A stretch of 7,536 bases of DNA. Source: Kordiimonadaceae bacterium (lineage in GTDB: Bacteria > Pseudomonadota > Alphaproteobacteria > Sphingomonadales > Kordiimonadaceae). The position numbers and the translations under genes were made by a program. The notes under the pieces are model-generated. The model made no database searches. It was not told the origin of the DNA and saw only the letters and a program-made list of their open reading frames with translations. Location of the stretch: assembly GCA_016763495.1 (NCBI GenBank), contig JAESTR010000118.1, positions 1 to 7,536 on the forward strand. Direction: 5' to 3'. Shown here piece by piece: positions 1 through 6,866 of this stretch; within the stretch, counting starts at the first letter, position 1; every line of letters begins with the position of its first letter.

Positions 1-463
1 GCAATGTTTCGTCGACAGAAGCGTCGATCGTCACATCATGCCCAACAGCAGATTTCAATTGTTTCTTCAAAGCAGTGAGCTGAGTTTTTGTAAGCGCCTG
101 CGCACTCACAACTTCAGCATTCACTTCACCTTTGTGATGAGCCATCAACTTTTCAAATGCAACAACAGTTGATTTCAACACATCTAAACGGCGGTTTGCC
201 GCTAAAAGGCCGAGGAATTTGACTGTTAGCTCTGAAAATTTAGCAGCTTCAGCAACTTTGGTAACGCCTGCAGACTGTTCGTCCCGGCTAAATAAGGGTG
301 ATGTTACCAAATTGCGAAGGTCAGCGCTCTCTGCGAGCAGCTCCTTCAAATTGGTAAGGTCAGATTCAACCGCTTTCAGCGCTTTGCTCTCAAGAGCGAG
401 TTCGAATAGCGCTACTGCGTAACGGCCTGAAATCCCAGAAACTATCGCTTTGTGCGAGGTCAC
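1..463 (-). CDS. atpH: ATP synthase F1 subunit delta, partial (C terminus beyond window edge)
   Basis: This is the delta (OSCP-like) subunit of F1Fo ATP synthase, part of the peripheral stalk that holds the alpha3beta3 head to the membrane b subunits. Reading the minus strand from a GTG at 461-463 gives 154 residues beginning MTSHKAIVSGISGRYAVALF, a typical alphaproteobacterial delta-subunit opening. Helical N-terminal-domain segments follow (VKFLGLLAANRRLDVL at about 81-96), then the start of the C-terminal domain (EVNAEVVSAQALTKTQLTAL at about 113-132). Family members are about 180-186 residues, so roughly 30 C-terminal residues lie off the left edge. The GTG start is preceded by AAAGGGA at 473-479, a 9-base spacing, and it places the conserved S-G-I-S-G-R-Y block at the expected distance from the N terminus. 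In this group the gene normally opens an atpHAGDC operon, which would continue to the left. Identity is firm; the exact start is slightly less so. Confidence 0.95.
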   Translation of the reverse strand, partial: MTSHKAIVSGISGRYAVALFELALESKALKAVESDLTNLKELLAESADLRNLVTSPLFSRDEQSAGVTKVAEAAKFSELTVKFLGLLAANRRLDVLKSTVVAFEKLMAHHKGEVNAEVVSAQALTKTQLTALKKQLKSAVGHDVTIDASVDETL

Positions 464-485
464 TATGGAAGATCCCTTTACTAAT

Positions 486-542
486 AGGTTTGAACCTGTT
501 GACACTGTGTGAACCGCTCTGGAAACCAGCGCGTATCACGCG
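486..542. repeat. Cluster of three short inverted repeats upstream of atpH
   Basis: Three dyads lie almost end to end, 23-79 bases upstream of the atpH GTG. First, AGGTT-TG-AACCT at 486-497 (perfect 5-bp arms). Second, GTTGACAC-T-GTGTGAAC at 498-514 (7 of 8 pairs). Third, CGCGT-ATC-ACGCG at 530-542 (perfect 5-bp arms, 3-base loop). They could be operator half-sites or leader-RNA hairpins that affect atp operon expression. Their presence is directly visible; any function is inference. Confidence 0.5.
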
Positions 543-555
543 AACTTTAGCCATT

Positions 556-792
556 TTAGTTTGAGAGAAAATAATCCCGAACAAGGCGCTGACCAGCCGA
601 ATTGCGTGCTCCCTCTAGCATAGAGGTTTCAGCCATGCAAGCAGCCAAGTGCCCCATTTGCGATTCTTTCGCCCGACAAGGCTTAGAATAGATGTTTTTA
701 TAGGCTAAAAACGGCAAAATAGACGCTGCCGCAAGACGAAGCGCCCCCTGTCCCAGAGAGGATAAATCAAGTACCTTAAGCGTATCTGCCAA
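556..792 (-). CDS. Doubtful small ORF, no recognised family
   Basis: An open frame of 78 codons starts with TTG at 790-792 and begins LADTLKVLDLSSLGQGALRL if the initiator is read as Leu. It contains a short hydrophobic patch (AAASILPFLAY, about residues 21-31) and two Cys (39 and 52). I recognise no family. Against it: TTG start, no Shine-Dalgarno sequence at the usual distance, and an in-frame stop only two codons upstream. For it: codon choice resembles its neighbours, and no other gene occupies this stretch. In another frame an ATG at 797-799 has GAGG at suitable spacing (gagg-N9-ATG) but meets a stop after 7 sense codons, so a frameshifted or decayed small gene is possible. Most likely this is non-coding. 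Confidence 0.15.
   Translation of the reverse strand: MADTLKVLDLSSLGQGALRLAAASILPFLAYKNIYSKPCRAKESQMGHLAACMAETSMLEGARNSAGQRLVRDYFLSN
612..626. repeat. 15-base perfect inverted repeat CCTCTA-GCA-TAGAGG
   Basis: A 6-bp perfect stem with a 3-base centre lies about 150 bases upstream of atpH, inside the same gene-poor spacer. It has no run of T on either side that would suggest an intrinsic terminator. It could be a protein-binding dyad or a hairpin in a long atp leader. It also lies inside the doubtful small ORF at 556-792, so it may be chance. Confidence 0.4.
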
Positions 793-930
793 GAATCATA
801 AACAAAAGCCTCGAGTGGAACATCTTGCCGTCACCAGAATGCAAGTTAGACTTAGATATATTCTTCTCCTAGACCCCCGATTCTATACCCGCAAAATGCT
901 CAGAGCGAGGTTTAAAGTCAGATAATGGTA

Positions 931-952
931 CCATGCAGTATATACGTCATGG
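931..952. repeat. Imperfect 22-base palindrome overlapping the kinase stop codon
   Basis: The arms CCATG (931-935) and CATGG (948-952) flank a self-complementary core GTATATAC (938-945), giving 9 of 11 base pairs. It spans the last codons and the TGA stop of the histidine kinase. On the minus strand it is followed by TACCATTATC rather than a T run, so it is not a standard intrinsic terminator. It could mark the 3' end of the operon transcript or bind a protein. Confidence 0.4.
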
Positions 953-2671
953 CGAAATCGGTAATTTTATCTCAAACAATGCGCCGCCCCCGACTGCGTT
1001 ATTGACAGAGATGCTCCCCTTCATCTTCTGATAGATGGTATTATAAACGATATTCAGACCCAAACCCGATCCGCCGGTATTTCGAGCAGTCGTAAAAAAG
1101 GGTTCGAATATCTTCTCTTTATGCTCATCAGGGATACCTTTCCCATTATCAGCAACACTAATAGTAAGCTGGTCCGCGCTCTTTAGTAAATTTATGTGGA
1201 TTAATTTTTCATTCTTAGCGGCCATATTTGTAAATGCATGAGTTGCGGAGTTCATCACCAGATTAGTCAAAACATGTGATAAATCCCCTGGTATTGTCGT
1301 GTATATGATTTCTTCCAAACATGTCACATTCACTTTAACACCTGACTTTCGCAAAGCTGGGGTCAGGCTTTCGATAACTTCACCGAGATACGCTGCTAAG
1401 TTGATTTCTCGATGGTCATCCGCTGACTGATCCACCGCCACCATTTTAAAGCTTCGGATTAAATGAGCAGCGCGCTCTAAGTTTCTTCCCGCCACGGTTG
1501 CGCTTTCTTCTGCAATATCAACAAAGCCATTCAGGCTAGACATTTTAATTTTGCCACCACGCACGTTTTCTTTAAAAATCTTTAATTCATGTGCCAGATG
1601 CGAAATCGTTGTCATAGCCACGCCAAGAGGCGTATTAATTTCGTGCGCCACGCCTGCTACCAAGCCACCTAAAGATGCCATTTTTTCCGACCGGATGAGC
1701 TCCCCTTGTGTCACTTTTAGCGATTCTAACGCTTTCTCTAGTTTTTCCGTACGAGCATTCACTTTTATTTCTAGCAACTCATTAAAACCCCTCAGGCCCT
1801 CTTCTGCTACCCGGCGGTCATGACCATCCAATATTCGAAGCACAGTCTCTGCTGCATATTTAAGGAATGAAACACCTTGCTCTGCAAAACACCCTGCATG
1901 AGTACGGCCAACGATGAGCGCACCAATCACACGAGGGCCCCGGCATACAGGGACAACAGCAAGTGAAACGTCTTCTAGCCCTGCATTCTCGATACAAAGC
2001 ACTCTAACCCATTCTGCCTTCAAATCCGTAGCGGGCAGAACCGGCTGCCTTTTTTCCAATTCCGAAAATAGAGACGCACATTCGGCTTGGGACAGCACTG
2101 TTTTCAACGAAAAATCTTCTACAGACCCGCCATTCCGACATTGAAGATGTAAATTACTCCCATCAATATTTAATAGCCACAAGTCTGCAAAAAGGGCGTC
2201 TAATACTTCGCGCACAGTGCTTGTTAATGCCTGAAACCCTTCTTCTTTTTTACCTGTATATATGGCCTCTTTATTGGCTAGAAGTGTTACAGAATTTTCA
2301 TATTTTCGGTTATTATCTATGGCGTTTTTAGCCGCCGTGATATCCCTAAAAACAAGCATGAAATCTGCATTCATGACCATGTAATCAATGGCCACATGAA
2401 TATCGCCATCAAACTCATATACGCCAAGCTTACCATCTATTTTGGGGCGGTTATTACTTTGCGCGGATGGTTCAAATAAATCCGTTACATTTGCGCTACA
2501 TTCCAAAAATTCACGTACCAGGGAGAATGACATCTTCTTCAAGGCCCAACTGGCAAATATTGGAAAAGTTTCAGAAAAAGCCTCACTGCAGTATGTCTGC
2601 CTACCGGCCTTATCAAATATCAGATATTGTAGGGGAGCGATTTCAAGTCTGTCAGTTTGATGAGACACCAT
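947..2671 (-). CDS. Soluble PAS-GAF sensor histidine kinase
   Basis: This 574-residue histidine kinase has no signal peptide or membrane segment, so it should sense a cytoplasmic cue. A PAS-like region comes first (about 10-115: [17 protein letters not shown], ending [11 protein letters not shown]), then a GAF-like region (about 140-285), a charged coiled coil (about 290-335), and the dimerisation/phosphoacceptor domain with H-box [10 protein letters not shown] (His343). Glu344 and Thr347 form the ExxT pattern linked to phosphatase activity, so it may be bifunctional. The ATPase domain has an N-box NLVMNS (Asn474; Ser in place of the usual Ala at 475), G1 DNGKG (508-512), F-box IFEPFFTT (521-528) and G2 GGSGLGL (533-539), all intact. 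Its ATG lies 6 bases after the stop of the response regulator gene, with only a weak GGGG (2683-2686) upstream, so translational coupling is likely. Partner: the adjacent REC-DUF3369-HD-GYP protein. The ligand is unknown. Confidence 0.93.
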   Translation of the reverse strand: MVSHQTDRLEIAPLQYLIFDKAGRQTYCSEAFSETFPIFASWALKKMSFSLVREFLECSANVTDLFEPSAQSNNRPKIDGKLGVYEFDGDIHVAIDYMVMNADFMLVFRDITAAKNAIDNNRKYENSVTLLANKEAIYTGKKEEGFQALTSTVREVLDALFADLWLLNIDGSNLHLQCRNGGSVEDFSLKTVLSQAECASLFSELEKRQPVLPATDLKAEWVRVLCIENAGLEDVSLAVVPVCRGPRVIGALIVGRTHAGCFAEQGVSFLKYAAETVLRILDGHDRRVAEEGLRGFNELLEIKVNARTEKLEKALESLKVTQGELIRSEKMASLGGLVAGVAHEINTPLGVAMTTISHLAHELKIFKENVRGGKIKMSSLNGFVDIAEESATVAGRNLERAAHLIRSFKMVAVDQSADDHREINLAAYLGEVIESLTPALRKSGVKVNVTCLEEIIYTTIPGDLSHVLTNLVMNSATHAFTNMAAKNEKLIHINLLKSADQLTISVADNGKGIPDEHKEKIFEPFFTTARNTGGSGLGLNIVYNTIYQKMKGSISVNNAVGGGALFEIKLPISP

Positions 2672-2677
2672 GGCGCT

Positions 2678-4252
2678 TTAAACCCCAGTGTTAACTTCAA
2701 TATCGCTGCCATATTTATTGCACACAGCCAAAATTTCGTCCATATTCTCCAGCAAGGTATCCACAAGCAACGGCTCAAAATGCTTGCCGCGCTCGGCTTT
2801 AACAAGGTCAACAACATCGTCTATTGCCCAAGCCTGTTTATAGCACCTCTTGTGCACTAAGGCATCAAACACATCAACGACAGCAGTAATCCTTGCCACA
2901 GTGCTAATTTGCTCGCCTGCTAGTTTAAGAGGGTATCCTGTGCCATCCCATTTTTCGTGATGTTCTCCTGCAATCGAAGCTGCCACACGCAGTATCTCAT
3001 ATTCAGACCCTTCCAGCATGTCATAACCAAGCCTTGCATGGGTGCGCATTACTTCCATTTCTGCGTCATCCAACTTCCCCGGTTTGTTCAAGATCATATC
3101 CGGAATACCGATCTTTCCTACGTCATGCAGTGGAGACGCGAGCCGCAGAATTTCTGCGTCATACTCTGCCATCCCGATTTTTGTCGCGATTATTTTTGAA
3201 ATTTCAGCGACCCGCCTAACGTGACTACCAGTTTCATTACTTCTGGTTTCCACCGCCTCTGACAGGCGGCAAACAACTTCACGCTGCGCATTAACCAATG
3301 CATTGCGTAAATTTAGGTTTTCAACTGCAATGACTACATTTCTGACAAATATATGTATCAAGTGAGTGTCTATCGGACCCGGACGACCTTCACCCATTAG
3401 TGCCAATATATTAGCATGACCATCGTCGCCTACAACCATACCAATATAACAGTTATCCAACCAAAACCCATATTCGCCTTGCCCTCGCTCACGGTGCTGG
3501 TCAATAGCGGATACTACCCGCGCAGGGAGAACACCCCATATAGTTTTCCCGACACACGCCTCAAAGCGCCCTGTACCGGCTACAAAAATTGTCGCGTCTT
3601 TTTCATGGCAGGCAGCAGCGGCATTTTCTATAGTAAACGCCACCTCCCTACCGCCAGCAATTAAAGTCGAGACTTGCTTTAAAACAGCGCCTGCAAAATT
3701 ACCTAGGAATCGCTCTTTAAACATGGAGGCCGATGACCTAATAACCCTTTCAAGGCCCTGTTTACTTTCCTCGATTGTTATTATGTCTCGGTAACTACGG
3801 AGCGTGGAATACATAAGCGTGAATATCTTTGTGGCAGAGAGCTCCGTTTTTTCTTTGTAATCGTTGATATCAAATTGAACGATAACATCTCGCTCGGGGG
3901 CTTGGCCCGGCTGGCCTGTTCTCAGAACAATCCGCATGCATTTGTCTCGCCGCTCATTCCTTATGAAATTCACCAGCATTAAGCCTGCATCTTCGGTTTC
4001 CATAACAACGTCGACTAGAGCCACCGCAATATCATCATGATCCACCAGTAATTCGATAGCCTCTGCTTTAGAGTATGCCTGAATGTATTCAAGTGGCTTA
4101 CCGTCAAATTCAAAGCCCGTCAGCGCAAGCTTAGTTGCCACATGCACATCAGGCTCATCATCAACCAGTAAAACCTTCCAAGGCGTTAGAGTACTACCAG
4201 TGGCTCTGACTTCATTTTGGTCATCCTCTATTTCCAGAAAATCATCAGACAT
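2678..4252 (-). CDS. Response regulator, REC-DUF3369-HD-GYP cyclic-di-GMP phosphodiesterase
   Basis: This 524-residue protein is predicted to hydrolyse cyclic-di-GMP under phosphorylation control. The receiver domain (about 25-150) has the acidic pair Asp31/Asp32, phosphoacceptor Asp81 (VALVDVVM), Thr112 in RTGQPG and Lys135 in NDYKEKT. The middle region (about 160-320) matches the DUF3369 type found between REC and HD-GYP modules, and its function is not known. The HD-GYP domain (about 325-500) keeps its signature residues: His344 (GSHVRRV), HD at 376-377 in LHDVGK, His405, HHE at 431-433, the GYP loop DGTGYP (436-441) and DVFDAL (460-465). It therefore looks catalytically competent. There is no membrane segment. 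A weak GGATGG (4260-4265) sits 7 bases before the ATG. It is the first gene of a two-gene operon, with the kinase 6 bases downstream. Family assignment is firm; the c-di-GMP substrate is inferred from the family. Confidence 0.93.
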   Translation of the reverse strand: MSDDFLEIEDDQNEVRATGSTLTPWKVLLVDDEPDVHVATKLALTGFEFDGKPLEYIQAYSKAEAIELLVDHDDIAVALVDVVMETEDAGLMLVNFIRNERRDKCMRIVLRTGQPGQAPERDVIVQFDINDYKEKTELSATKIFTLMYSTLRSYRDIITIEESKQGLERVIRSSASMFKERFLGNFAGAVLKQVSTLIAGGREVAFTIENAAAACHEKDATIFVAGTGRFEACVGKTIWGVLPARVVSAIDQHRERGQGEYGFWLDNCYIGMVVGDDGHANILALMGEGRPGPIDTHLIHIFVRNVVIAVENLNLRNALVNAQREVVCRLSEAVETRSNETGSHVRRVAEISKIIATKIGMAEYDAEILRLASPLHDVGKIGIPDMILNKPGKLDDAEMEVMRTHARLGYDMLEGSEYEILRVAASIAGEHHEKWDGTGYPLKLAGEQISTVARITAVVDVFDALVHKRCYKQAWAIDDVVDLVKAERGKHFEPLLVDTLLENMDEILAVCNKYGSDIEVNTGV

Positions 4253-4416
4253 ACGCGTACCATCCGTTTAAACAATCCAGCAGATGGGGTATTTTGACAG
4301 ATTTTAGTTTAGAAAAAGTAAAATAGGCGCGGGACCATAACCACAGTTCATTCACTGCCTAAAGCAATCACGTCTACAAGCCCCGAAAAGCTCATGGACC
4401 AGTGCTCTAGCTGTCT
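4253..4416. promoter_or_regulatory. Spacer between priA and the two-component operon; presumed operon promoter
   Basis: This 164-base AT-rich gap upstream of the response regulator is where its minus-strand promoter should be, unless the pair is read through from priA. I see no textbook promoter; the minus strand has TAAAAT- and CAAAAT-like hexamers around 4290-4310. Two perfect 8-base palindromes lie close to the regulator start: TACGCGTA (4252-4259, touching the ATG) and GTTTAAAC (4266-4273). No clear hairpin-plus-T-run terminator follows priA, so read-through from priA into the operon cannot be excluded. Confidence 0.35.
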
Positions 4417-6645
4417 TCACATAAAGCTGTAAGGGTCAATATCAACTTTAGTGCGTACGCCTTTAATGACTGGCGTGCGGGTAATCCAGGCTCTTATCAT
4501 TGGCTGCACTTTTGTATGCTTTTTTGTGTGTACGAGCATTCGGAATCGGTACTGGCCACGCACACGCGCCATCGGGGCCGGTGCGGGGCCGACAAAATCA
4601 GTGTCATGCTCAACCGGCGCAGTAGCTGCAAGTTTGCGGCCCTGCTCAAGCACATCAGCCATATCCGGACCGGATAAGATAATGGCAACTAGCTTACCAA
4701 ACGGCGGCATATGATACTGCGCGCGGGCTTGTTTCTCAGCATCCAAAAATGCCTCACCATCGCCTGTAAGCAGCGCTTCCACAACAGGGTGCTCGGGCTC
4801 ATAAGACTGCAAATATACACGGCCGGCCTTCTCTGCACGCCCAGCACGACCTGCCACTTGCACCAATTGCTGGTAGGTGCGTTCGCCCGCCCGCAAATCA
4901 CCGCCTCGCAAACCAAGATCAGCATCCACCACACCTACAAGTGTTAGTCCCGGAAAATGGTACCCTTTGGTGACAATCTGTGTGCCGATTACAATGTCCA
5001 AATGCCCACTGGCGATTTCCTCAACCACACGCGCAGTCTGTGATGTGGTTGTCATCGTATCGCTGGTCATCACAGATGTACGCGCATTTGGAAAGCGCTT
5101 CGTCACTTCCTCAAACATACGCTCAACACCGGGTCCACATGCCACAAGCGCGTCTTCGGTTTTACACTGAGGGCAGGCATTTGGCACCGGCTCTGTGTGG
5201 CCGCAGTGGTGGCACTGTAATTCCCGCCGGAAACGATGCTCCACGAGCCACGCTGAGCAACTAGCGCACTCTATGCGAAACCCACAAGTTCGGCACAGCG
5301 TAAGCGGAGCATAGCCACGCCGGTTTAAAAACAACATTACTTGTTCGCCAGCCGCCAGGGTTTTTTCAATTTCAGATACCAGCTTGGGCGAAAGCCATGT
5401 GCCGGGCTCGGGTGGCTCTACACGCATATCGATGGCATGTATATCCGGCAATAAGGCACCACCAAAACGGTCGCGCATTTTCAGCGTTTCATATTTGCCG
5501 TCATCAGCATTGACCAGCGTTTCAAGGGACGGTGTTGCACTGGCGAGCACAATGGGGCAATCGGCCAGCTTGGCCCGCACAATGGCCATATCCCGCGCAT
5601 GATACAGCACGCCTTCTTCCTGCTTGAAGGACGGGTCATGTTCTTCATCTACCGTAATGAAGGCAAGGTCGCGGAACGGCAAGAACAAGGCAGAGCGCGC
5701 ACCAACAACAACCCGCGCTTCGCCAGAAGCCACTGCGAGCCATGCGCGTCGCCTCCCTGCAACGCCGATTTCCGAGTGCCAAACAACTGGCGCAACACCA
5801 AAGCGTTTTTCAAACCGGTCGAGCCACTGGGATGTAAGCGCTATTTCAGGCACCAACACCAGCACTTGCGCCCCCGGTTTCTCTAACGCCTCCACAAGCC
5901 CTTCCAGATAAACTTCAGTTTTGCCTGAGCCCGTTACTCCGTCCAGCAGAAAAGGCGCAAAGCCGCCTTCCCATACTTTATTGCGAATCGCATCGGCCGC
6001 GACCGTTTGCTCTTCAGATAAAACCGGGCCTTCTACAGACTGTATTGGGGCTTTAAAGGGCAAATCCACCGATAGCTCGATCGCCTGTATAGCACCTGTT
6101 TTCTCAAGGCCGCGCACCACCGCGCTGCTAACTGCCGCCAATTCAGCAACTTCTGTCGCGGTGCGAGGCTCACCATCAGCGAGCACGGCCAGTATATTTT
6201 CCCGCGCAGGTGTTAAGCGAACACCGTCAGGCACTAGGCCGCCATATATATAATGCCGTGCAGTCGGCACAGGCTTTAGGGCGGCGGGAGAAGACAAACA
6301 CATGCGCAGTACCGCGCCTTGGTTCGCGAGGGTATAAGCAGACACCCAGTCAACAAAACGGCGCAGATCCTCGCCAATTGGCGGCACATCAATGATACGC
6401 GCGATGGGACGCAGTTTTTTAAAAGCGACCTTTTTGCCTGATTTAACACTCGCACCGTCCCAGACCACACCGATGGCTACGCGCCCAGAAAGCGGTACTT
6501 CAACAATTGTACCCGGCGCAGGCGCAAGTGTGCCTTCGTTCAGACGGTAATCCAGCGGACCAGCCAACGGTAAAGGCAGCAGCACTTTTACGCGCTGGCC
6601 GTCTTCTTTTTCCTCAATGCCCAAGCTAAGGGTTGGTTGGTTCAT
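4417..6645 (-). CDS. priA: Primosomal protein N', replication-restart helicase
   Basis: PriA recognises stalled or abandoned replication forks and drives reloading of the replicative helicase. The protein is 742 residues from the ATG at 6643-6645, close to the family's usual 730 or so. An N-terminal DNA-binding domain comes first (about 20-110, including YRLNEGTLAPAPGTIVEVPL), then the superfamily 2 helicase core: Walker A GVTGSGKT (236-243), DEEH box (333-336), SATPS (369-373) and QVAGRAGR motif VI (596-603). Eight cysteines at 451, 454, 460, 463, 478, 481, 491 and 494 form the expected two zinc sites. A GTG 17 codons upstream keeps the frame open, but it has no ribosome-binding site and would add a non-homologous hydrophobic stretch; the ATG has GGGG at 6651-6654. 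All motifs appear intact. It is divergent from the transaldolase gene. Identity is very secure. Confidence 0.97.
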   Translation of the reverse strand: MNQPTLSLGIEEKEDGQRVKVLLPLPLAGPLDYRLNEGTLAPAPGTIVEVPLSGRVAIGVVWDGASVKSGKKVAFKKLRPIARIIDVPPIGEDLRRFVDWVSAYTLANQGAVLRMCLSSPAALKPVPTARHYIYGGLVPDGVRLTPARENILAVLADGEPRTATEVAELAAVSSAVVRGLEKTGAIQAIELSVDLPFKAPIQSVEGPVLSEEQTVAADAIRNKVWEGGFAPFLLDGVTGSGKTEVYLEGLVEALEKPGAQVLVLVPEIALTSQWLDRFEKRFGVAPVVWHSEIGVAGRRRAWLAVASGEARVVVGARSALFLPFRDLAFITVDEEHDPSFKQEEGVLYHARDMAIVRAKLADCPIVLASATPSLETLVNADDGKYETLKMRDRFGGALLPDIHAIDMRVEPPEPGTWLSPKLVSEIEKTLAAGEQVMLFLNRRGYAPLTLCRTCGFRIECASCSAWLVEHRFRRELQCHHCGHTEPVPNACPQCKTEDALVACGPGVERMFEEVTKRFPNARTSVMTSDTMTTTSQTARVVEEIASGHLDIVIGTQIVTKGYHFPGLTLVGVVDADLGLRGGDLRAGERTYQQLVQVAGRAGRAEKAGRVYLQSYEPEHPVVEALLTGDGEAFLDAEKQARAQYHMPPFGKLVAIILSGPDMADVLEQGRKLAATAPVEHDTDFVGPAPAPMARVRGQYRFRMLVHTKKHTKVQPMIRAWITRTPVIKGVRTKVDIDPYSFM

Positions 6646-6767
6646 TAGTGCCCCACAAACAATAGACGCGCATAAAAATGCATCTCTAATCCTCACTATT
6701 GTCTATAGGAATTGCAAACGGTGGCAATCTTTAATAAACAAGAACCTTAATGCGGTTCACCTTGTCG

Positions 6768-6792
6768 CCTGCCGTACTGTATTAGAGGCAGG
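6768..6792 (+). repeat. Inverted repeat CCTGCC-N13-GGCAGG in the transaldolase leader
   Basis: Perfect 6-bp arms with a 13-base loop lie about 75 bases before the transaldolase ATG. In RNA the stem could extend by one G-U pair (G6767 with T6793). It is followed by TAAAAGC rather than a T run, so it is not an obvious attenuator. It could be a leader hairpin or an operator dyad. Confidence 0.35.
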
Positions 6793-6855
6793 TAAAAGCA
6801 ATGGCTTCCGCCAGCATATATGATCACACCCACGGCGAAAGGCGCCCGGGTTTAC

Positions 6856-6859
6856 GGAG
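6856..6859 (+). promoter_or_regulatory. Ribosome-binding site that fixes the transaldolase start
   Basis: GGAG, followed by 7 bases and then ATG at 6867. This is the best Shine-Dalgarno match and spacing in the window. It favours the MKFFLDTAN start over an in-frame ATG at 6801 that would add 22 residues with no family resemblance. Confidence 0.75.
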
Positions 6860-6866
6860 CAGTAAA

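Larger units (their letters stand above)
464..946. other. 483-base spacer between histidine kinase and atpH
   Basis: No convincing gene is visible on either strand. Because atpH heads its operon and the kinase gene ends at 947, the ATP synthase promoter is expected somewhere here on the minus strand, but I could not find a good -35/-10 pair. The best AT-rich stretches on the minus strand are around 560-580 (contains TAAAAT) and 690-720 (contains TATAAA), and neither has a well-spaced TTGACA-like partner. Several short inverted repeats lie at 486-626 and are listed separately. One open frame of 78 codons (556-792, minus) is discussed as a doubtful small gene. Confidence 0.7.
6646..6866. promoter_or_regulatory. 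Divergent intergenic region between priA and the transaldolase gene
   Basis: This 221-base gap must hold the start signals for both genes. For priA (minus strand) a plausible promoter is TTGCCA (6722-6727 on the plus strand as TGGCAA), an 18-base spacer, then GACAAT (6698-6703 as ATTGTC); this would give a leader of about 45 bases. For the transaldolase I see no strong -35/-10 pair. Inverted repeats present are ACAATAG/CTATTGT (6659-6665 and 6696-6702), ATTGC/GCAAT (6711-6715 and 6724-6728) and CCTGCC/GGCAGG (6768-6773 and 6787-6792). Promoter assignments are tentative. Confidence 0.35.

Noticed and set aside
390..584. Minus-strand open frame overlapping the start of atpH
   Set aside because: It overlaps the well-supported atpH in another frame and shows no family resemblance. 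It is a shadow frame.
4294..4324. Plus-strand TTGACA ... TAAAAT pair resembling a sigma-70 promoter
   Set aside because: The spacer is 19 bases, longer than optimal, and it would point into the antisense strand of priA with no plus-strand gene to serve. Chance is likely in this AT-rich spacer.
4360..4416. Possible priA terminator
   Set aside because: The only pairing I could find after the stop is a 3-4 bp AGC/GCT stem with no T run, too weak to call.
4877..5264. Plus-strand open frames inside priA
   Set aside because: They lie opposite the strongly conserved helicase and zinc-binding region and are compositional shadows of a real gene.
6631..6642. Three tandem GGTT tetranucleotides just inside the priA start, possible phase-variation tract
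   Set aside because: Three copies are too few for slippage-driven variation, and they simply encode Asn-Gln-Pro-Thr in an essential-type gene.
6646..6696. Upstream GTG extension of priA giving 17 extra residues (MRIRDAF...)
   Set aside because: There is no ribosome-binding site before the GTG, the added residues are hydrophobic and unlike PriA N termini, and the ATG at 6643-6645 gives a normal family length with GGGG upstream.
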